Positions 9,601 through 18,482 of a DNA stretch of 64,000 bases are shown here, piece after piece. The stretch is from NCBI RefSeq assembly GCF_002914585.1, contig NZ_PDDM01000014.1, positions 1 to 64,000 on the forward strand. Reading direction: 5' to 3'. Under the pieces are notes generated by a model. It did no database searches, was not told the origin of the DNA, and worked only from the letters and a program-made list of their open reading frames with translations. Position 1 is the first letter of the stretch. Each line of letters starts with the position of its first letter. The translations under genes and the position numbers were made by a program. The stretch comes from Pseudanabaena sp. BC1403 (GTDB lineage: Bacteria > Cyanobacteriota > Cyanobacteriia > Pseudanabaenales > Pseudanabaenaceae).

Positions 9601-12014
9601 TACAAGTCTTGCATCAGATTAGGATTAACATCCCAACCACTTGCCTTTAATAACTGTATCCCCTGAGCGAGATAATGCTGTGCTGCACTATAGGATGTTG
9701 ATTTCTTAGCTTTTCGACCTGCCTTCAGATTTAATTGAGCAGACTGCTCGCGCTGAACGAGTGAAGAAAGAAGTGCAATGCCATAATTTAACTGATTGAC
9801 AATCTCAAAAATCCGTTCATTTTGTTGCGCTTTGTCAGTATTTTGCAAAAGCAGTTGTCCAATGGCAAGATGCGTCAGTTGTTTCTGTTCCTCAGGAATC
9901 AACAAATAGGCAGCTTGTTGGACGCGATCGTGCAGAAAACGATAGGTTGGATTGGCGGACTCGTGAGAAGCCGACTGTTCTGTATCTTGAAAGAACTTAT
10001 AGACTTGACTCGTGGGTAAAATCAAACCTTCTTGTATAGCTTTCCACAACGCCGATGCCGCAGCATTGGGTGACTGCTCAGACACAATTGACAAGGTAGT
10101 CAAATCAAACTGATTACCAACGCAAGCGGCCAACTTCAGCACCTGCTGTGCCTCTGCTGGTAACTTCTGCAATTGCAATGCCATAAATTCTACGACATCA
10201 TCCGTGAGAGCCAGTTCTTTCACTTCAGCAATATCGCATGTCCAATAGCGGCGATTATGATCGAAGGTAATCTGTCCATCTTCATACAATGCTTTGAGAA
10301 ACTGAGTCGTAAAAAATGGATTGCCTTTAGTCTTACGATCAATTAATTCAGTGAGAGGTTGAGCGAGTTCCCTTGAACAATTCAAAGTGTCGGCAACCAA
10401 GTGATTGGTATCATCAAAAGCTAATGGTACTAATGTAATGGTATTCAGAATCACCTTAGCTTTCTTAAGTTCTTCCACCGTCAAGATAAATGGGTGGGCA
10501 GGCGAAACCTCATTGTCCCGATAGGCTCCCAATATCAGCAAATAGCCATTGTCACTCATCAACAATTTGAGCAATTGCAACGAAGCCAAATCAGCCCACT
10601 GCAAATCATCCAAAAAGAGCACCAATGGATGTTCTGCGGTAGTAAAGACTTCAATAAACTTTTGGAACAGTAAGTTAAACCGATTCTGGGCAGCACTGCC
10701 AGAAAGCTCTATGGCAGGAGGTTGTTTGCCGATAATCTGCTCCAGTTCAGGAATCACATCTATCAGTACTTGCCCATTTTCACCTACAGCAGCCAAAATC
10801 TTGGCTAGCCATTGAGCTAGTTGCTCGTCTGGCTCGGAGAGCAATTGCCACATCAAATCACGCAAGGCTTGCACAAATGCCGAGAGAGGAATATTGCGAT
10901 TAAACTGATCGAATTTACCTTTGATGAAGTAGCCTCGTTGTCGCGCAATCGGCTTATGCACTTCATTGACCAACGCAGTTTTGCCAATGCCTGAGAATCC
11001 AGAGACCAGCATTAGCTCTGAACTTCCATCTGAAACCCGCTCAAATGCCTCTAATAACTGCGCTACTTCAGTTTTTCGCCCATAGAGTTTTTCGGGGACG
11101 AGGAAGCGATCGCTCAAATCGCGTTGACCTAATTCAAATTCAGTAATCAAACCCATTGCTTGCCACTGGGTTAAACACAGTTCCAAATCATGTTTAAGTC
11201 CCAAGGCACTTTGATAGCGATCTTCGGCATTTTTTGCCATCAGTCTCATAACTATTTTCGCCACCTGAGTAGGCACATCGGGATTCACCTGATCAACGGG
11301 CTCTGGCACCTTGGCAATGTGACAATGCATTAGCTCTAACGGATCATCCGATGTAAAGGGCAATATTCCTGTCAAGAGTTGATACAGAGTAACACCTAAG
11401 GCATAAAAATCAGCACGATAATCGATACCGCGATTCATCCGTCCTGTTTGTTCTGGTGCTAAATAAGCCAATGTTCCTTCTAGAATGTTAGGGCATTGAA
11501 TTTCCTGCGTTTCCTTGGGCAGTAAAGAAGCAATACTAAAGTCGATCAGTTTGACTTGTTTTGTGTCGGGATGAATCAGAATATTGGCGGGTTTAATGTC
11601 CTTATGCACCACCCGATGCTGGATAAGATCATGGAGGATATCTGTAATTTGGATGGCGATCGCCATCACATCTGTTAATGCCAACGAATGCTGCTGGAGG
11701 TATTTCCCTAATGCGACCCCACCCCAATCTTCCATCACCAGAGCATAGCCACTCCCCACAGTTTCTAGCTTCAAAGGTTGGACAATACCAGGAATGGAGA
11801 GATTTTTGGTAATCGCATATTGATTGCGAAACTGCACCAACTCACCAAAGCTTGGATAGTCTCGCCGCAGTACCTTAATCACCATCGGACGCTGAGTCAA
11901 AGTTTGTAACGCACGATAGACTGCTGTTCGAGAACCCAGATAGAGTTGCTCAACAATGCTATAGCCAGAAATCTCAGGGTATGAATGAGGTGCGGTGCTG
12001 CTTAAAGGCTTCAT
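6609..12014 (-). CDS. Trifunctional Ser/Thr kinase / AAA-type ATPase / histidine kinase
   Basis: The 1801-residue cytoplasmic protein joins several signalling modules. Residues about 16-285 form a Ser/Thr kinase with Lys47 in VIKVLRR, catalytic HKDIKPAN (Asp139), and DFS at 158-160 in place of the usual DFG. Residues about 310-560 form an ATPase with Walker A GFSGIGKT at 339-346 and a FLDDLQWAD Walker B. A long helical, TPR-like region follows, then a GAF domain near 1390-1530 and a histidine kinase with H-box VAHEINNP (His1546) and ATP lid GKGTGLGLA. This layout is a known cyanobacterial class of multi-sensor kinases with unknown signals. No receiver gene is adjacent, so its partner is unlinked. 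Confidence 0.93.
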   Translation of the reverse strand: MKPLSSTAPHSYPEISGYSIVEQLYLGSRTAVYRALQTLTQRPMVIKVLRRDYPSFGELVQFRNQYAITKNLSIPGIVQPLKLETVGSGYALVMEDWGGVALGKYLQQHSLALTDVMAIAIQITDILHDLIQHRVVHKDIKPANILIHPDTKQVKLIDFSIASLLPKETQEIQCPNILEGTLAYLAPEQTGRMNRGIDYRADFYALGVTLYQLLTGILPFTSDDPLELMHCHIAKVPEPVDQVNPDVPTQVAKIVMRLMAKNAEDRYQSALGLKHDLELCLTQWQAMGLITEFELGQRDLSDRFLVPEKLYGRKTEVAQLLEAFERVSDGSSELMLVSGFSGIGKTALVNEVHKPIARQRGYFIKGKFDQFNRNIPLSAFVQALRDLMWQLLSEPDEQLAQWLAKILAAVGENGQVLIDVIPELEQIIGKQPPAIELSGSAAQNRFNLLFQKFIEVFTTAEHPLVLFLDDLQWADLASLQLLKLLMSDNGYLLILGAYRDNEVSPAHPFILTVEELKKAKVILNTITLVPLAFDDTNHLVADTLNCSRELAQPLTELIDRKTKGNPFFTTQFLKALYEDGQITFDHNRRYWTCDIAEVKELALTDDVVEFMALQLQKLPAEAQQVLKLAACVGNQFDLTTLSIVSEQSPNAAASALWKAIQEGLILPTSQVYKFFQDTEQSASHESANPTYRFLHDRVQQAAYLLIPEEQKQLTHLAIGQLLLQNTDKAQQNERIFEIVNQLNYGIALLSSLVQREQSAQLNLKAGRKAKKSTSYSAAQHYLAQGIQLLKASGWDVNPNLMQDLYEEAAEVALLNCDFEQMESLIQVVLRRTNTLLDQVKVYEIKLQAYQVQNQQLQAITVGREILQKLGISFPESISSLEIQQYVENTLASLPSCEIEELVNLPVMQEVNALAALRIMTSLVPSVHQAAPHLFPIIACEEVNLSLKYGNSPFSAPGYADFGIIVSTVLNKLEEGYQFGQLALKIMDKFSEKSVQSMTQFKVAAFNQSNRESIKQAINLLKECYQVGLETGDAVHSLVSTSFRLMYTYLSGVEGLEILEEELAIYQVKFATSQHFLSWMHILRYSIKNLTEYREDPSCLGSDASDEAEYLSSLRKVNDELALHLFYLCKLMLSFVFRDITAAIQDADAGEKYLKAGMGMLSAPVYYYCDSLARLTLYPTVDPLQQVKLLSQVDANQEKLGIYASAAPINYQHKYLLVEALRCCISSDISNAIAYYDQAIAGAKANGFIQEEALANELAAKFYLDWGKEKIAQEYLTNAYYGYARWGAKAKVQDLERRYPQMLAPILQQQKMALSATETVFSTISITTSQTASTQSSTHSSTSISATLDLATVLKASQTLSSEIQLDKLLATLLHTVLENAGADKSALLMPSKNQWFVEAIATVDQPAQVQSIDLSSSSEVPQSLINTVKRSREPVVIVDASVHPTLATDVYVLQQQPKSMLCTPILQQGKLVAILYLENHVTVGAFTSDRVELLNFLCAQAAISLENARLYQQAQNYAQQIEQSQLQIVQSEKMASLGNLVAGVAHEINNPIGFLNGSIKNAKDYVHDLLEHLALYQQHHPNPAASVQDNAEEIDLEFLSEDLPKLLNSMKGATDRIRGISNSLRTFSRADTDHKVSANLHEGIDSTLLILKYRLKANEYRPAIEVIQNYGDVPAIYCFPGQLNQVFMNILANAIDIFDEVALQSSFADLQANPQKITIQTTLTAQNAIEIHFCDNGKGMTEDVKAKIFDHLFTTKEVGKGTGLGLAIARQIVVEKHGGSLEVQTGLGQGTKFCIRLPIMG

Positions 12015-12119
12015 AGGTTGGAATGGAGGAAGCTAAACCTAATTTGGTGCAATTACCCTTATAGCATTCCCAAGTTTTAGAGCGATCGCATCATACAGAG
12101 TTACATCCACAGCGCCTAC

Positions 12120-12185
12120 GAGAATCTTTGAATTTGGGGGTAGGGGGCAATCCCTCCGTGGTTGCCCTGCTTCTCTACCAGCAAG
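12120..12185. repeat. GC-rich dispersed-type repeat
   Basis: The stretch GGGGGTAGGGGGCAATCCC followed by TCCGTGGTTGCCCTGC resembles common GC-rich intergenic repeats of cyanobacteria (family knowledge). It interrupts a weak minus-strand frame (12039-12287) that I do not accept as a gene. The rest of the 12015-12225 gap shows nothing else. Confidence 0.4.
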
Positions 12186-12225
12186 AGATTCATCTTCCGC
12201 GTCCCAAGTAATTTCAGTTAATAAT

Positions 12226-12729
12226 TTAGGGGGCAATGTAACCCTGAATATTTTCTGGACGTAAGGGACGCATAATTTGATTGGCACGAACTATCTGATT
12301 ATCTGTACCTTGGACAACGATTAGATATTTGCCTTCATCAAGACGATTGCGGAGAGGAACCGAATCGCTGCTAGTTGCCACGCCGACACCACCTCCAACA
12401 AATATGCTTCCCATCGCACCGCCAAAAGCACCTAATAAACCACCGATCGCATGATTACCGATCGGTCCAGCCCAAGAGAAAGTATGTAAATCAGTGACGA
12501 GACTAAAACCAATCCCTGCAAAAAAGCCAAACGGGACAAGCCAATATGACATTTGAAAAGCTTGTTTGCGACCTTGTACAAGCGGATCGATAAAGCCAAA
12601 TTCTTCAGCGCTTTTGTAACCTTTGCCTAAAATCGAAATTGCTTGCATCGGAAAATTTGCTGATTCTAGTCTTGTATAAACTTCTTCAGCCTTCATGCGA
12701 TCGCTCCAAACACTAACCAAATAGTTCAT
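12226..12729 (-). CDS. Membrane-associated protein with glycine-rich hydrophobic segments, function unknown
   Basis: The 167-residue product starts MNYLVSVWSDRMKAEEVYTRL, a ferredoxin-like fold seen in bacterial general-stress or heat-induced proteins that sense through an N-terminal helix pair. The middle has a hydrophobic stretch (VPFGFFAGIGFSLV) and a glycine-zipper-like run (AIGGLLGAFGGAMGSIFVGG). The C-terminus returns to a soluble fold (GKYLIVVQGTDNQI). It looks like a small membrane-inserted stress protein, but no function can be assigned. It is flanked by a promoter-sized gap of about 230 bp. Confidence 0.75.
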   Translation of the reverse strand: MNYLVSVWSDRMKAEEVYTRLESANFPMQAISILGKGYKSAEEFGFIDPLVQGRKQAFQMSYWLVPFGFFAGIGFSLVTDLHTFSWAGPIGNHAIGGLLGAFGGAMGSIFVGGGVGVATSSDSVPLRNRLDEGKYLIVVQGTDNQIVRANQIMRPLRPENIQGYIAP

Positions 12730-12916
12730 ATATTAAAAAAACGATTAACTGCTAGCCAATATCGTATAGTGCAAAGCGATCTAAAAAGTTAGGCACACCC
12801 TTTGGATTTGACTAACTTTAGGGTATTTCTCATGAACAGGCTCCCATCACATTGGCAGAAGTCGGAATTGCCCCGTTTAATTTCACCTTGGAAAGGGAAA
12901 AACCAGAAATCTTGTT

Positions 12917-12953
12917 CCCTCCCCTTTGCAAAGGGAGGGTTAGGGTGGGGTAA
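12917..12953. repeat. CCCTCCC/GGGAGGG palindrome, dispersed-repeat type
   Basis: CCCTCCCCTTTGCAAAGGGAGGG is an almost perfect palindrome, followed by TTAGGGTGGGGT. Sequences of this form are widespread intergenic repeats in filamentous cyanobacteria (family knowledge). It sits just beyond the stop of the EVE gene and may end its transcript. Confidence 0.5.
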
Positions 12954-12956
12954 ATT

Positions 12957-13364
12957 TTAGAGATTGGCAAGTTTTAAAATCTTTTGCCAATGGGTTTCAG
13001 ATACAGGAACGACTGACAAGCGACTAATGCGAATTAGGTCAAAGCCTTCAAAATCAGGATCTTGTTTGATTTGAGCAAGGGTGACGGGCTGAGGTAGCGA
13101 TCGCACGGCTTTGACATCGACCACAGCTCGTTTAGGATCATCTAATTTTGGGTCAACATACGGCATTGTAATTACTTCAGCAATACCCATAGCCTGACGC
13201 TCATCTCCTGTGTGATAGATCAGCGCTAGATCTTCGGGCTGCATCGTACGAATATGCTTGAGCGCCAAATTATTATTCACGCCATCCCAAATTGTTTGGC
13301 GATCGCGCTCTAGATCGGCGTAGGAATAAACATGGGGTTCACTTTTGAGTAACCAGTAAGCCAT
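12957..13364 (-). CDS. EVE domain protein
   Basis: The product, 135 residues from the ATG at 13362-13364, begins MAYWLLKSEPHVYSYADLE, the standard EVE/thymocyte-nuclear-protein-1 N-terminus, and contains WDGVNNNLALKHIRTM and ALIYHTGDERQAMGIAEV. EVE domains bind modified bases in DNA or RNA and are related to YTH and PUA folds. Seven extra upstream codons are possible, but this start gives the conserved N-terminus. In other bacteria EVE proteins occur alone or fused to restriction enzymes; here it is a stand-alone gene of housekeeping type. Confidence 0.9.
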   Translation of the reverse strand: MAYWLLKSEPHVYSYADLERDRQTIWDGVNNNLALKHIRTMQPEDLALIYHTGDERQAMGIAEVITMPYVDPKLDDPKRAVVDVKAVRSLPQPVTLAQIKQDPDFEGFDLIRISRLSVVPVSETHWQKILKLANL

Positions 13365-13402
13365 TTTTAAAAACATTTGCAACAATCACAGTATACCGAT
13401 CT

Positions 13403-13448
13403 CAAGCCCCAAAAGTAGGGCGCGAAGCGCCCTACTTTTGGGGGCTTG
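13403..13448. terminator. GC-rich hairpin upstream of the Fd-GOGAT gene
   Basis: CAAGCCCCAAAAGTAGGGCGC pairs with GCGCCCTACTTTTGGGGGCTTG around GAA, with a single-base bulge. It lies between the divergent EVE and glutamate synthase genes, so it is a palindromic repeat rather than a simple terminator. Confidence 0.5.
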
Positions 13449-13479
13449 GGGATCACTATTGAGACTGTACTCAGAAAGT

Positions 13480-13520
13480 GTAGTCATCAGAACACAAGTA
13501 AAATCCTTGTAGCTTATAAT
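13480..13520 (+). promoter_or_regulatory. Putative NtcA-type promoter of Fd-GOGAT
   Basis: GTA-N8-AAC at 13480-13493 differs by one base from the NtcA consensus GTA-N8-TAC. A perfect -10 box TATAAT follows at 13515-13520, 21 bp later; the class II NtcA layout has about 22 bp. Transcription would then begin near 13527. NtcA is the cyanobacterial nitrogen regulator, and glutamate synthase is a sensible target. This is a motif reading only. Confidence 0.4.
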
Positions 13521-13613
13521 CATTAATGCCCCATGCAGCAAGTTAATCAGGCAACTTTTGTCGAAAGCTTTGCTTTGCGTTATATATTTTTTGATAGCAA
13601 CGAAACTAATCCG

Positions 13614-16600
13614 ATGGAAATGAGCCGCGTGAATACAAGTCAGTCTAATCAGTCTGGAACTACTAATTTGATCCCAGGGCCATATTGGCTAGTGGAAGAG
13701 CGTGATGCCTGTGGAGTGGGGTTTATTGCTGACAAGGAAGGTCGCGCTAGTCATAAAATTATTAGCAACGCTCTGAAAGCTTTGACTTGTATGGAACATC
13801 GTGGCGGCTGTAGCGCTGACCAAGATTCGGGTGATGGCGCAGGTTTGATGACGGCAATTCCTTGGGCGCTGTTACAAAAAGAATTTGCAGATTTGACCAT
13901 CGATCCTGAGCATTCGGCGTTGGGGATGTTTTTCTTTCCACAAGATCGCGATCGCGCCGATGAATGTCGCGAAATCACCGAAAAAATTGCTAAAGAAGAA
14001 GGGCTAAACCTGCTGCGATGGCGAATTGTACCTGTGCAACCACAAGTATTAGGCGTACAGGCTAGAGAAAATCAACCGCATATCGAGCAAGCAATTTTTG
14101 CAGCAGATGCAGAACATCAAAAGCTTGAACAAATCGAAAGGGCAATTTACATAACCCGTCGTCGGATTAAACTCGAAGTAAAAAAGCTTGCGCCCAATCT
14201 ACCCAGCGATTTTTATGTTCCCTCTCTTTCTAACGCGACTGTAATTTATAAAGGGATGGTGCGATCAGCGATATTGGATGCTTTTTATGAGGATCTGCAA
14301 AATCCTGATTATGTCTCGCCTTACGCCATCTATCACCGAAGATTTAGTACCAACACATTACCAAAATGGCCTCTTGCTCAGCCAATGCGGTTTCTTGGTC
14401 ACAATGGCGAAATTAATACTTTGCAAGGAAATACCAATTGGTTTCTCGCGCGTCAGGGTGATCTCGCTCACCCTAATTGGGTGGACGCAAAGGGCGATCG
14501 CCTCAAAGATTTATTGCCAATTCTCAAGCCCAATGAAAGCGATTCAGCAACACTCGATCATGTTTTTGAATTGCTAATTGAGACTGGGCATAGTCCGCTA
14601 GAAGCGATGATGATCCTTGTGCCAGAAGCCTATGAGAACCAACCAGATTTAAGCGATCGTCAAGCAATTGTTGATTTCTATGAGTATTACAGTGGATTAC
14701 AAGAGGCATGGGACGGCCCCGCGTTGCTAGCCTTCAGTGATGGCAAAATTGTCGCTGCTGCTCTCGATCGCAATGGCTTGCGTCCAGCCCGTTACATGAT
14801 TACCAAAGACGGGATGGTAATCGTTAGCTCTGAGGCTGGAACCGTCGATATTCCTGAAACGGAAATTATCGAAAAAGGTCGCCTTGGCCCTGGGCAAACC
14901 ATCGCTGTTGATTTGCAGACCCATGAAATTCTGTACAACTGGGAAATTAAGGAACGGGTTGCCAAGGCGCATCCTTATGGCGAATGGATTAAACAATATC
15001 GCAAAAATCTAGAAATCAAGCCTTTTGCAGAAGCGCCAACACTCGATGAACAGAAAGTTCTCACCTATCAAACCGCATTTGGTTACACCCTCGAAGATGT
15101 GGAAATGGTGATCGAAGCGATGGCTCAAGATGCGAAAGAGCCAGTATTTTGTATGGGAGATGATGCGCCACTTGCTTTTCTGTCACAGCGCCCACATCTT
15201 CTTTACGATTACTTCAAGCAACGTTTCGCACAGGTGACAAATCCACCGATTGATCCTCTGCGAGAAGGAACGGTGATGTCTTTATCGATGTTTTTGGGAG
15301 AAAGAGCGAATTTGCTTCTCGCTACTCCTGAAGCTGCCCATCAGATTAAGATCAAAAGTCCTGTAATCAATGAAGCAGAACTTGAGGATCTCCAATCCTT
15401 AGGTTTTGCTTCAACAAAATTAGATATGTTGTTCCCGATCGCATCAGGATCTGACGGGCTAAAAGATGCGATCGCCAAGATCAGTGATGCTGCCGTAGCA
15501 GCAGTTCGCAATGGCGCAAAGCTGTTAATTTTAAGCGATCGCCTACTTAATGCTGATAATGCCTACATTCCCCCTTTGTTAGCCGTGGGCGCAGTCCATC
15601 ACCGCCTCTGTGCTGAAGGGATTCGCATGAAGGCTTCGATTGTTGTGGAAACGGCGCAATGCTGGAGTACCCATCATTTTGCTTGCTTGATCGGCTATGG
15701 AGCCAGTGCTATTTGTCCTTACCTCGCTTTTGAAACTACGCGCCATTGGTGGGGTAAAGCGAAGACTCAAATGCAGATGCAGCAGGGCAAAATCAAGTCT
15801 CTCACAATTGCTCAAGTTCAAGATAGCTATCGTAAAGCAGTTGAAGGCGGCTTATTAAAGATCCTCTCGAAGATGGGAATTTCGCTACTGTCTAGCTATA
15901 GCGGCGCACAAATTTTTGAAGCGATCGGCATTGGTACAGAAGTAATTGCTAATTGCTTTAAGGGAACAGTTTCTCGCGTTGGTGGTGTTAACTTCGCTGA
16001 TATTGCTTCAGAATTACTTAGCTTCCATTCTCAAGCTTTTCCTGAGTTGCAAATCAAAAAGCTGGAAAATTATGGTTTTGTGCAGTATCGCCCCACAGGT
16101 GAATACCATATGAACAGCCCTGAAATGGCGAAAGCATTGCATAAAGCAGTGGCGGGTGATGGCTATGACCATTACGAAGTCTATCGTACTCAATTGCAAA
16201 ATCGCACTCCAACGGCGCTGCGTGACTTACTCGAATTTAAGAGCGATCGCCCTAGTATTCCCTTAGAAGAAGTCGAAGATGTCTCAAAAATTCTTAAACG
16301 CTTTTGTACTGGTGCAATGTCCCTTGGAGCATTGAGTCGTGAAGCCCATGAAGTCCTTGCGATCGCCATGAATCGCGTTGGCGGCAAATCTAATTGTGGT
16401 GAAGGTGGAGAAGATCCAATTCGTTATTTACCCATTAATGATGTGGATGCGAATGGAATTTCGGCAACATTCCCTCACCTCAAGGGTTTAAAAAATGGCG
16501 ACACAGCTAACTCGGCAATTAAGCAAATCGCATCGGGACGTTTTGGTGTTACTCCTTCCTATCTAGTCAGTTCCAATCAACTAGAGATTAAAGTCGCTCA

Positions 16601-18251
16601 AGGAGCGAAGCCTGGTGAAGGCGGACAGTTGCCAGGACCAAAAGTCAGCAGCTACATCGCCATGCTGCGAAATTCTAAAGCTGGAGTTTCTCTGATTTCA
16701 CCACCGCCTCACCATGATATCTATTCTATTGAAGACTTGGCGCAGCTAATCTTTGATTTACACCAAATCAATCCCACCGCCAAGGTATCTGTAAAACTAG
16801 TATCCGAAATCGGTATTGGCACGATCGCAGCGGGTGTTGCCAAAGCCAATGCCGACATCATCCAAATCTCTGGCTATGATGGCGGTACGGGTGCTTCACC
16901 CCTGAGCTCGATTAAGCACGCTGGCTCACCTTGGGAACTTGGTTTAGCAGAAGTGCATACGGTATTGATGGGTAATAAATTGCGCGATCGCGTATTATTA
17001 CGTGTTGATGGCGGCTTTAAAACTGGATGGGACGTTGCGATCGCAGCGCTTCTCGGTGGCGAAGAATATGGCTTCGGTACAGCGGCGATGATTGCTGAAG
17101 GCTGCATCATGGCGCGAGTTTGCCATACGAACAAGTGTCCCGTTGGCGTAACCTCGCAACTAGAGCAGTTCCGCAAGCGCTTCCCTGGGACTCCAGAACA
17201 TGTGGTCAACTTCCTCTACTTTGTTGCTGAAGAAGTTCGTCAAATTCTTGCCAAGCTGGGTTACAAATCTCTCAAAGACATCATCGGACGTTCTGATTTG
17301 TTAGCACAACGTCAAGATCTCAAGCTTGCTAAGCTCGACCTCAATCAGGTTGACATGGGCTGCTTGATTAATCTCCCTGACACCAAAATCGATCGCAGTT
17401 GGTTAGAGCATTCACCAACTTCCCATAGTAATGGTGCTGTTCTAGATGATGAGATTTTGGCAGATATTGAAGTCCAACAGGCGATCGCTAATCAAACTGA
17501 TTTAAGTAAGACCTATGCGATCGTTAACACCGATCGCTCAGTTCCTGCGAGAGTATCAGGTGTGATCGCAAAGCAATATGGTAATTCTGGACTCGCCAGC
17601 AACCTCAATCTGGAATTTGTTGGTGCAGCAGGTCAAAGCTTCGGCGCATTCAATATCAATGGATTGAATCTCTCGCTAGTCGGTGAAGCTAATGACTACA
17701 TCGGTAAAGGTATGAATGGTGGCACAATCAGCATCAAACCTAAGCCTGATTGCATCTTCAATCCAGCTGATAACGCAATTATTGGTAATACCTGTCTCTA
17801 TGGCGCAACAGGCGGATATCTATTCGTACATGGACGCGCTGGCGAACGCTTTGGGGTAAGGAACTCTGGCTCGAAAGCAGTCGTGGAAGGCACAGGCGAT
17901 CATTGTTGCGAGTACATGACTGGTGGCGTAATTGTTGTCCTTGGAACCACAGGTCGCAATGTCGGCGCAGGAATGACGGGCGGTATTGCTTACTTCCTCG
18001 ATATCGATGGCAAGTTTTGCGATCGGCTCAGTCAAGAGGTTCTCAAAGTCCAGAGAGTTTGCACTGCCGCAGGTGAAAGCCAGTTAAAAGAGCTGATTCA
18101 ATCTACCTATGAGAATACTGGTAGTAGCCGAGCAAAGGAAATTCTCGATGAATGGTCGAGCTATTTACCGAAGTTCTGGCAAGTCGTGCCGCCTTCGGAG
18201 CAGAATAGCCCTGAAGCTACGGATGCAGTGCCTGTAGTCGCAACGGTTTAA
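13614..18251 (+). CDS. glsF: Ferredoxin-dependent glutamate synthase
   Basis: The product of about 1545 residues converts glutamine plus 2-oxoglutarate to two glutamates with reduced ferredoxin, the assimilation step after glutamine synthetase. The glutaminase domain begins at the nucleophile Cys in ERDACGVGF. The central and FMN domains follow, with ISGYDGGTGASPLSS. The [3Fe-4S] cysteines lie in CIMARVCHTNKCPVGV, and the C-terminal beta-helix (GMNGGTISI, GGVIVVLGTTGRNVGAGMTGG) is complete. The frame opens at 13533, but that ATG is only 12 bases after a TATAAT box, so I prefer the ATG at 13614, which leaves a short propeptide before the Cys. It is followed by a strong hairpin terminator. Confidence 0.96.
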   Translation: MEMSRVNTSQSNQSGTTNLIPGPYWLVEERDACGVGFIADKEGRASHKIISNALKALTCMEHRGGCSADQDSGDGAGLMTAIPWALLQKEFADLTIDPEHSALGMFFFPQDRDRADECREITEKIAKEEGLNLLRWRIVPVQPQVLGVQARENQPHIEQAIFAADAEHQKLEQIERAIYITRRRIKLEVKKLAPNLPSDFYVPSLSNATVIYKGMVRSAILDAFYEDLQNPDYVSPYAIYHRRFSTNTLPKWPLAQPMRFLGHNGEINTLQGNTNWFLARQGDLAHPNWVDAKGDRLKDLLPILKPNESDSATLDHVFELLIETGHSPLEAMMILVPEAYENQPDLSDRQAIVDFYEYYSGLQEAWDGPALLAFSDGKIVAAALDRNGLRPARYMITKDGMVIVSSEAGTVDIPETEIIEKGRLGPGQTIAVDLQTHEILYNWEIKERVAKAHPYGEWIKQYRKNLEIKPFAEAPTLDEQKVLTYQTAFGYTLEDVEMVIEAMAQDAKEPVFCMGDDAPLAFLSQRPHLLYDYFKQRFAQVTNPPIDPLREGTVMSLSMFLGERANLLLATPEAAHQIKIKSPVINEAELEDLQSLGFASTKLDMLFPIASGSDGLKDAIAKISDAAVAAVRNGAKLLILSDRLLNADNAYIPPLLAVGAVHHRLCAEGIRMKASIVVETAQCWSTHHFACLIGYGASAICPYLAFETTRHWWGKAKTQMQMQQGKIKSLTIAQVQDSYRKAVEGGLLKILSKMGISLLSSYSGAQIFEAIGIGTEVIANCFKGTVSRVGGVNFADIASELLSFHSQAFPELQIKKLENYGFVQYRPTGEYHMNSPEMAKALHKAVAGDGYDHYEVYRTQLQNRTPTALRDLLEFKSDRPSIPLEEVEDVSKILKRFCTGAMSLGALSREAHEVLAIAMNRVGGKSNCGEGGEDPIRYLPINDVDANGISATFPHLKGLKNGDTANSAIKQIASGRFGVTPSYLVSSNQLEIKVAQGAKPGEGGQLPGPKVSSYIAMLRNSKAGVSLISPPPHHDIYSIEDLAQLIFDLHQINPTAKVSVKLVSEIGIGTIAAGVAKANADIIQISGYDGGTGASPLSSIKHAGSPWELGLAEVHTVLMGNKLRDRVLLRVDGGFKTGWDVAIAALLGGEEYGFGTAAMIAEGCIMARVCHTNKCPVGVTSQLEQFRKRFPGTPEHVVNFLYFVAEEVRQILAKLGYKSLKDIIGRSDLLAQRQDLKLAKLDLNQVDMGCLINLPDTKIDRSWLEHSPTSHSNGAVLDDEILADIEVQQAIANQTDLSKTYAIVNTDRSVPARVSGVIAKQYGNSGLASNLNLEFVGAAGQSFGAFNINGLNLSLVGEANDYIGKGMNGGTISIKPKPDCIFNPADNAIIGNTCLYGATGGYLFVHGRAGERFGVRNSGSKAVVEGTGDHCCEYMTGGVIVVLGTTGRNVGAGMTGGIAYFLDIDGKFCDRLSQEVLKVQRVCTAAGESQLKELIQSTYENTGSSRAKEILDEWSSYLPKFWQVVPPSEQNSPEATDAVPVVATV

Positions 18252-18286
18252 AAAAGAGAGGGGTGCTTCGCGCCCCTCTCTTTTTT
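18250..18286 (+). terminator. Terminator of the Fd-GOGAT gene
   Basis: AAAAAAGAGAGGGGTGC pairs with GCGCCCCTCTCTTTTTT around TTC. A run of Ts ends the stem, as in a Rho-independent terminator. Confidence 0.85.
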
Positions 18287-18405
18287 GTCAATGAAACTAT
18301 TGGCGATTCCTTATCTCACACAAGATAAAAATCAGCTATTTCCTTTTCCTTAGTTGTTAACCATAGCGATCGCCCTCAGCAAACCTTTAGCAGATTGATA
18401 ATTAG

Positions 18406-18446
18406 GCGATCGCCTAGAAATCATGACTCACAGTAATAGCGATCGC
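18406..18446. repeat. 41-bp HIP1-bounded repeat, copy 1
   Basis: GCGATCGC at 18406-18413 and at 18439-18446 bracket a 25-bp core, CTAGAAATCATGACTCACAG then TAATA. The preceding 33 bases, from another GCGATCGC at 18365, contain CTTTAGCAGATTGATAATTA, which matches the linker that follows copy 6. Confidence 0.8.
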
Positions 18447-18482
18447 GCCTTACAAACTTGAGAAGATAATTGTTGAGGCGAT

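Noticed and set aside
12039-12287. Minus-strand frame of 82 codons after the giant kinase
   Set aside because: It overlaps the 3' end of the 12226-12729 gene in another frame and runs through a GC-rich dispersed repeat; no recognisable domain.
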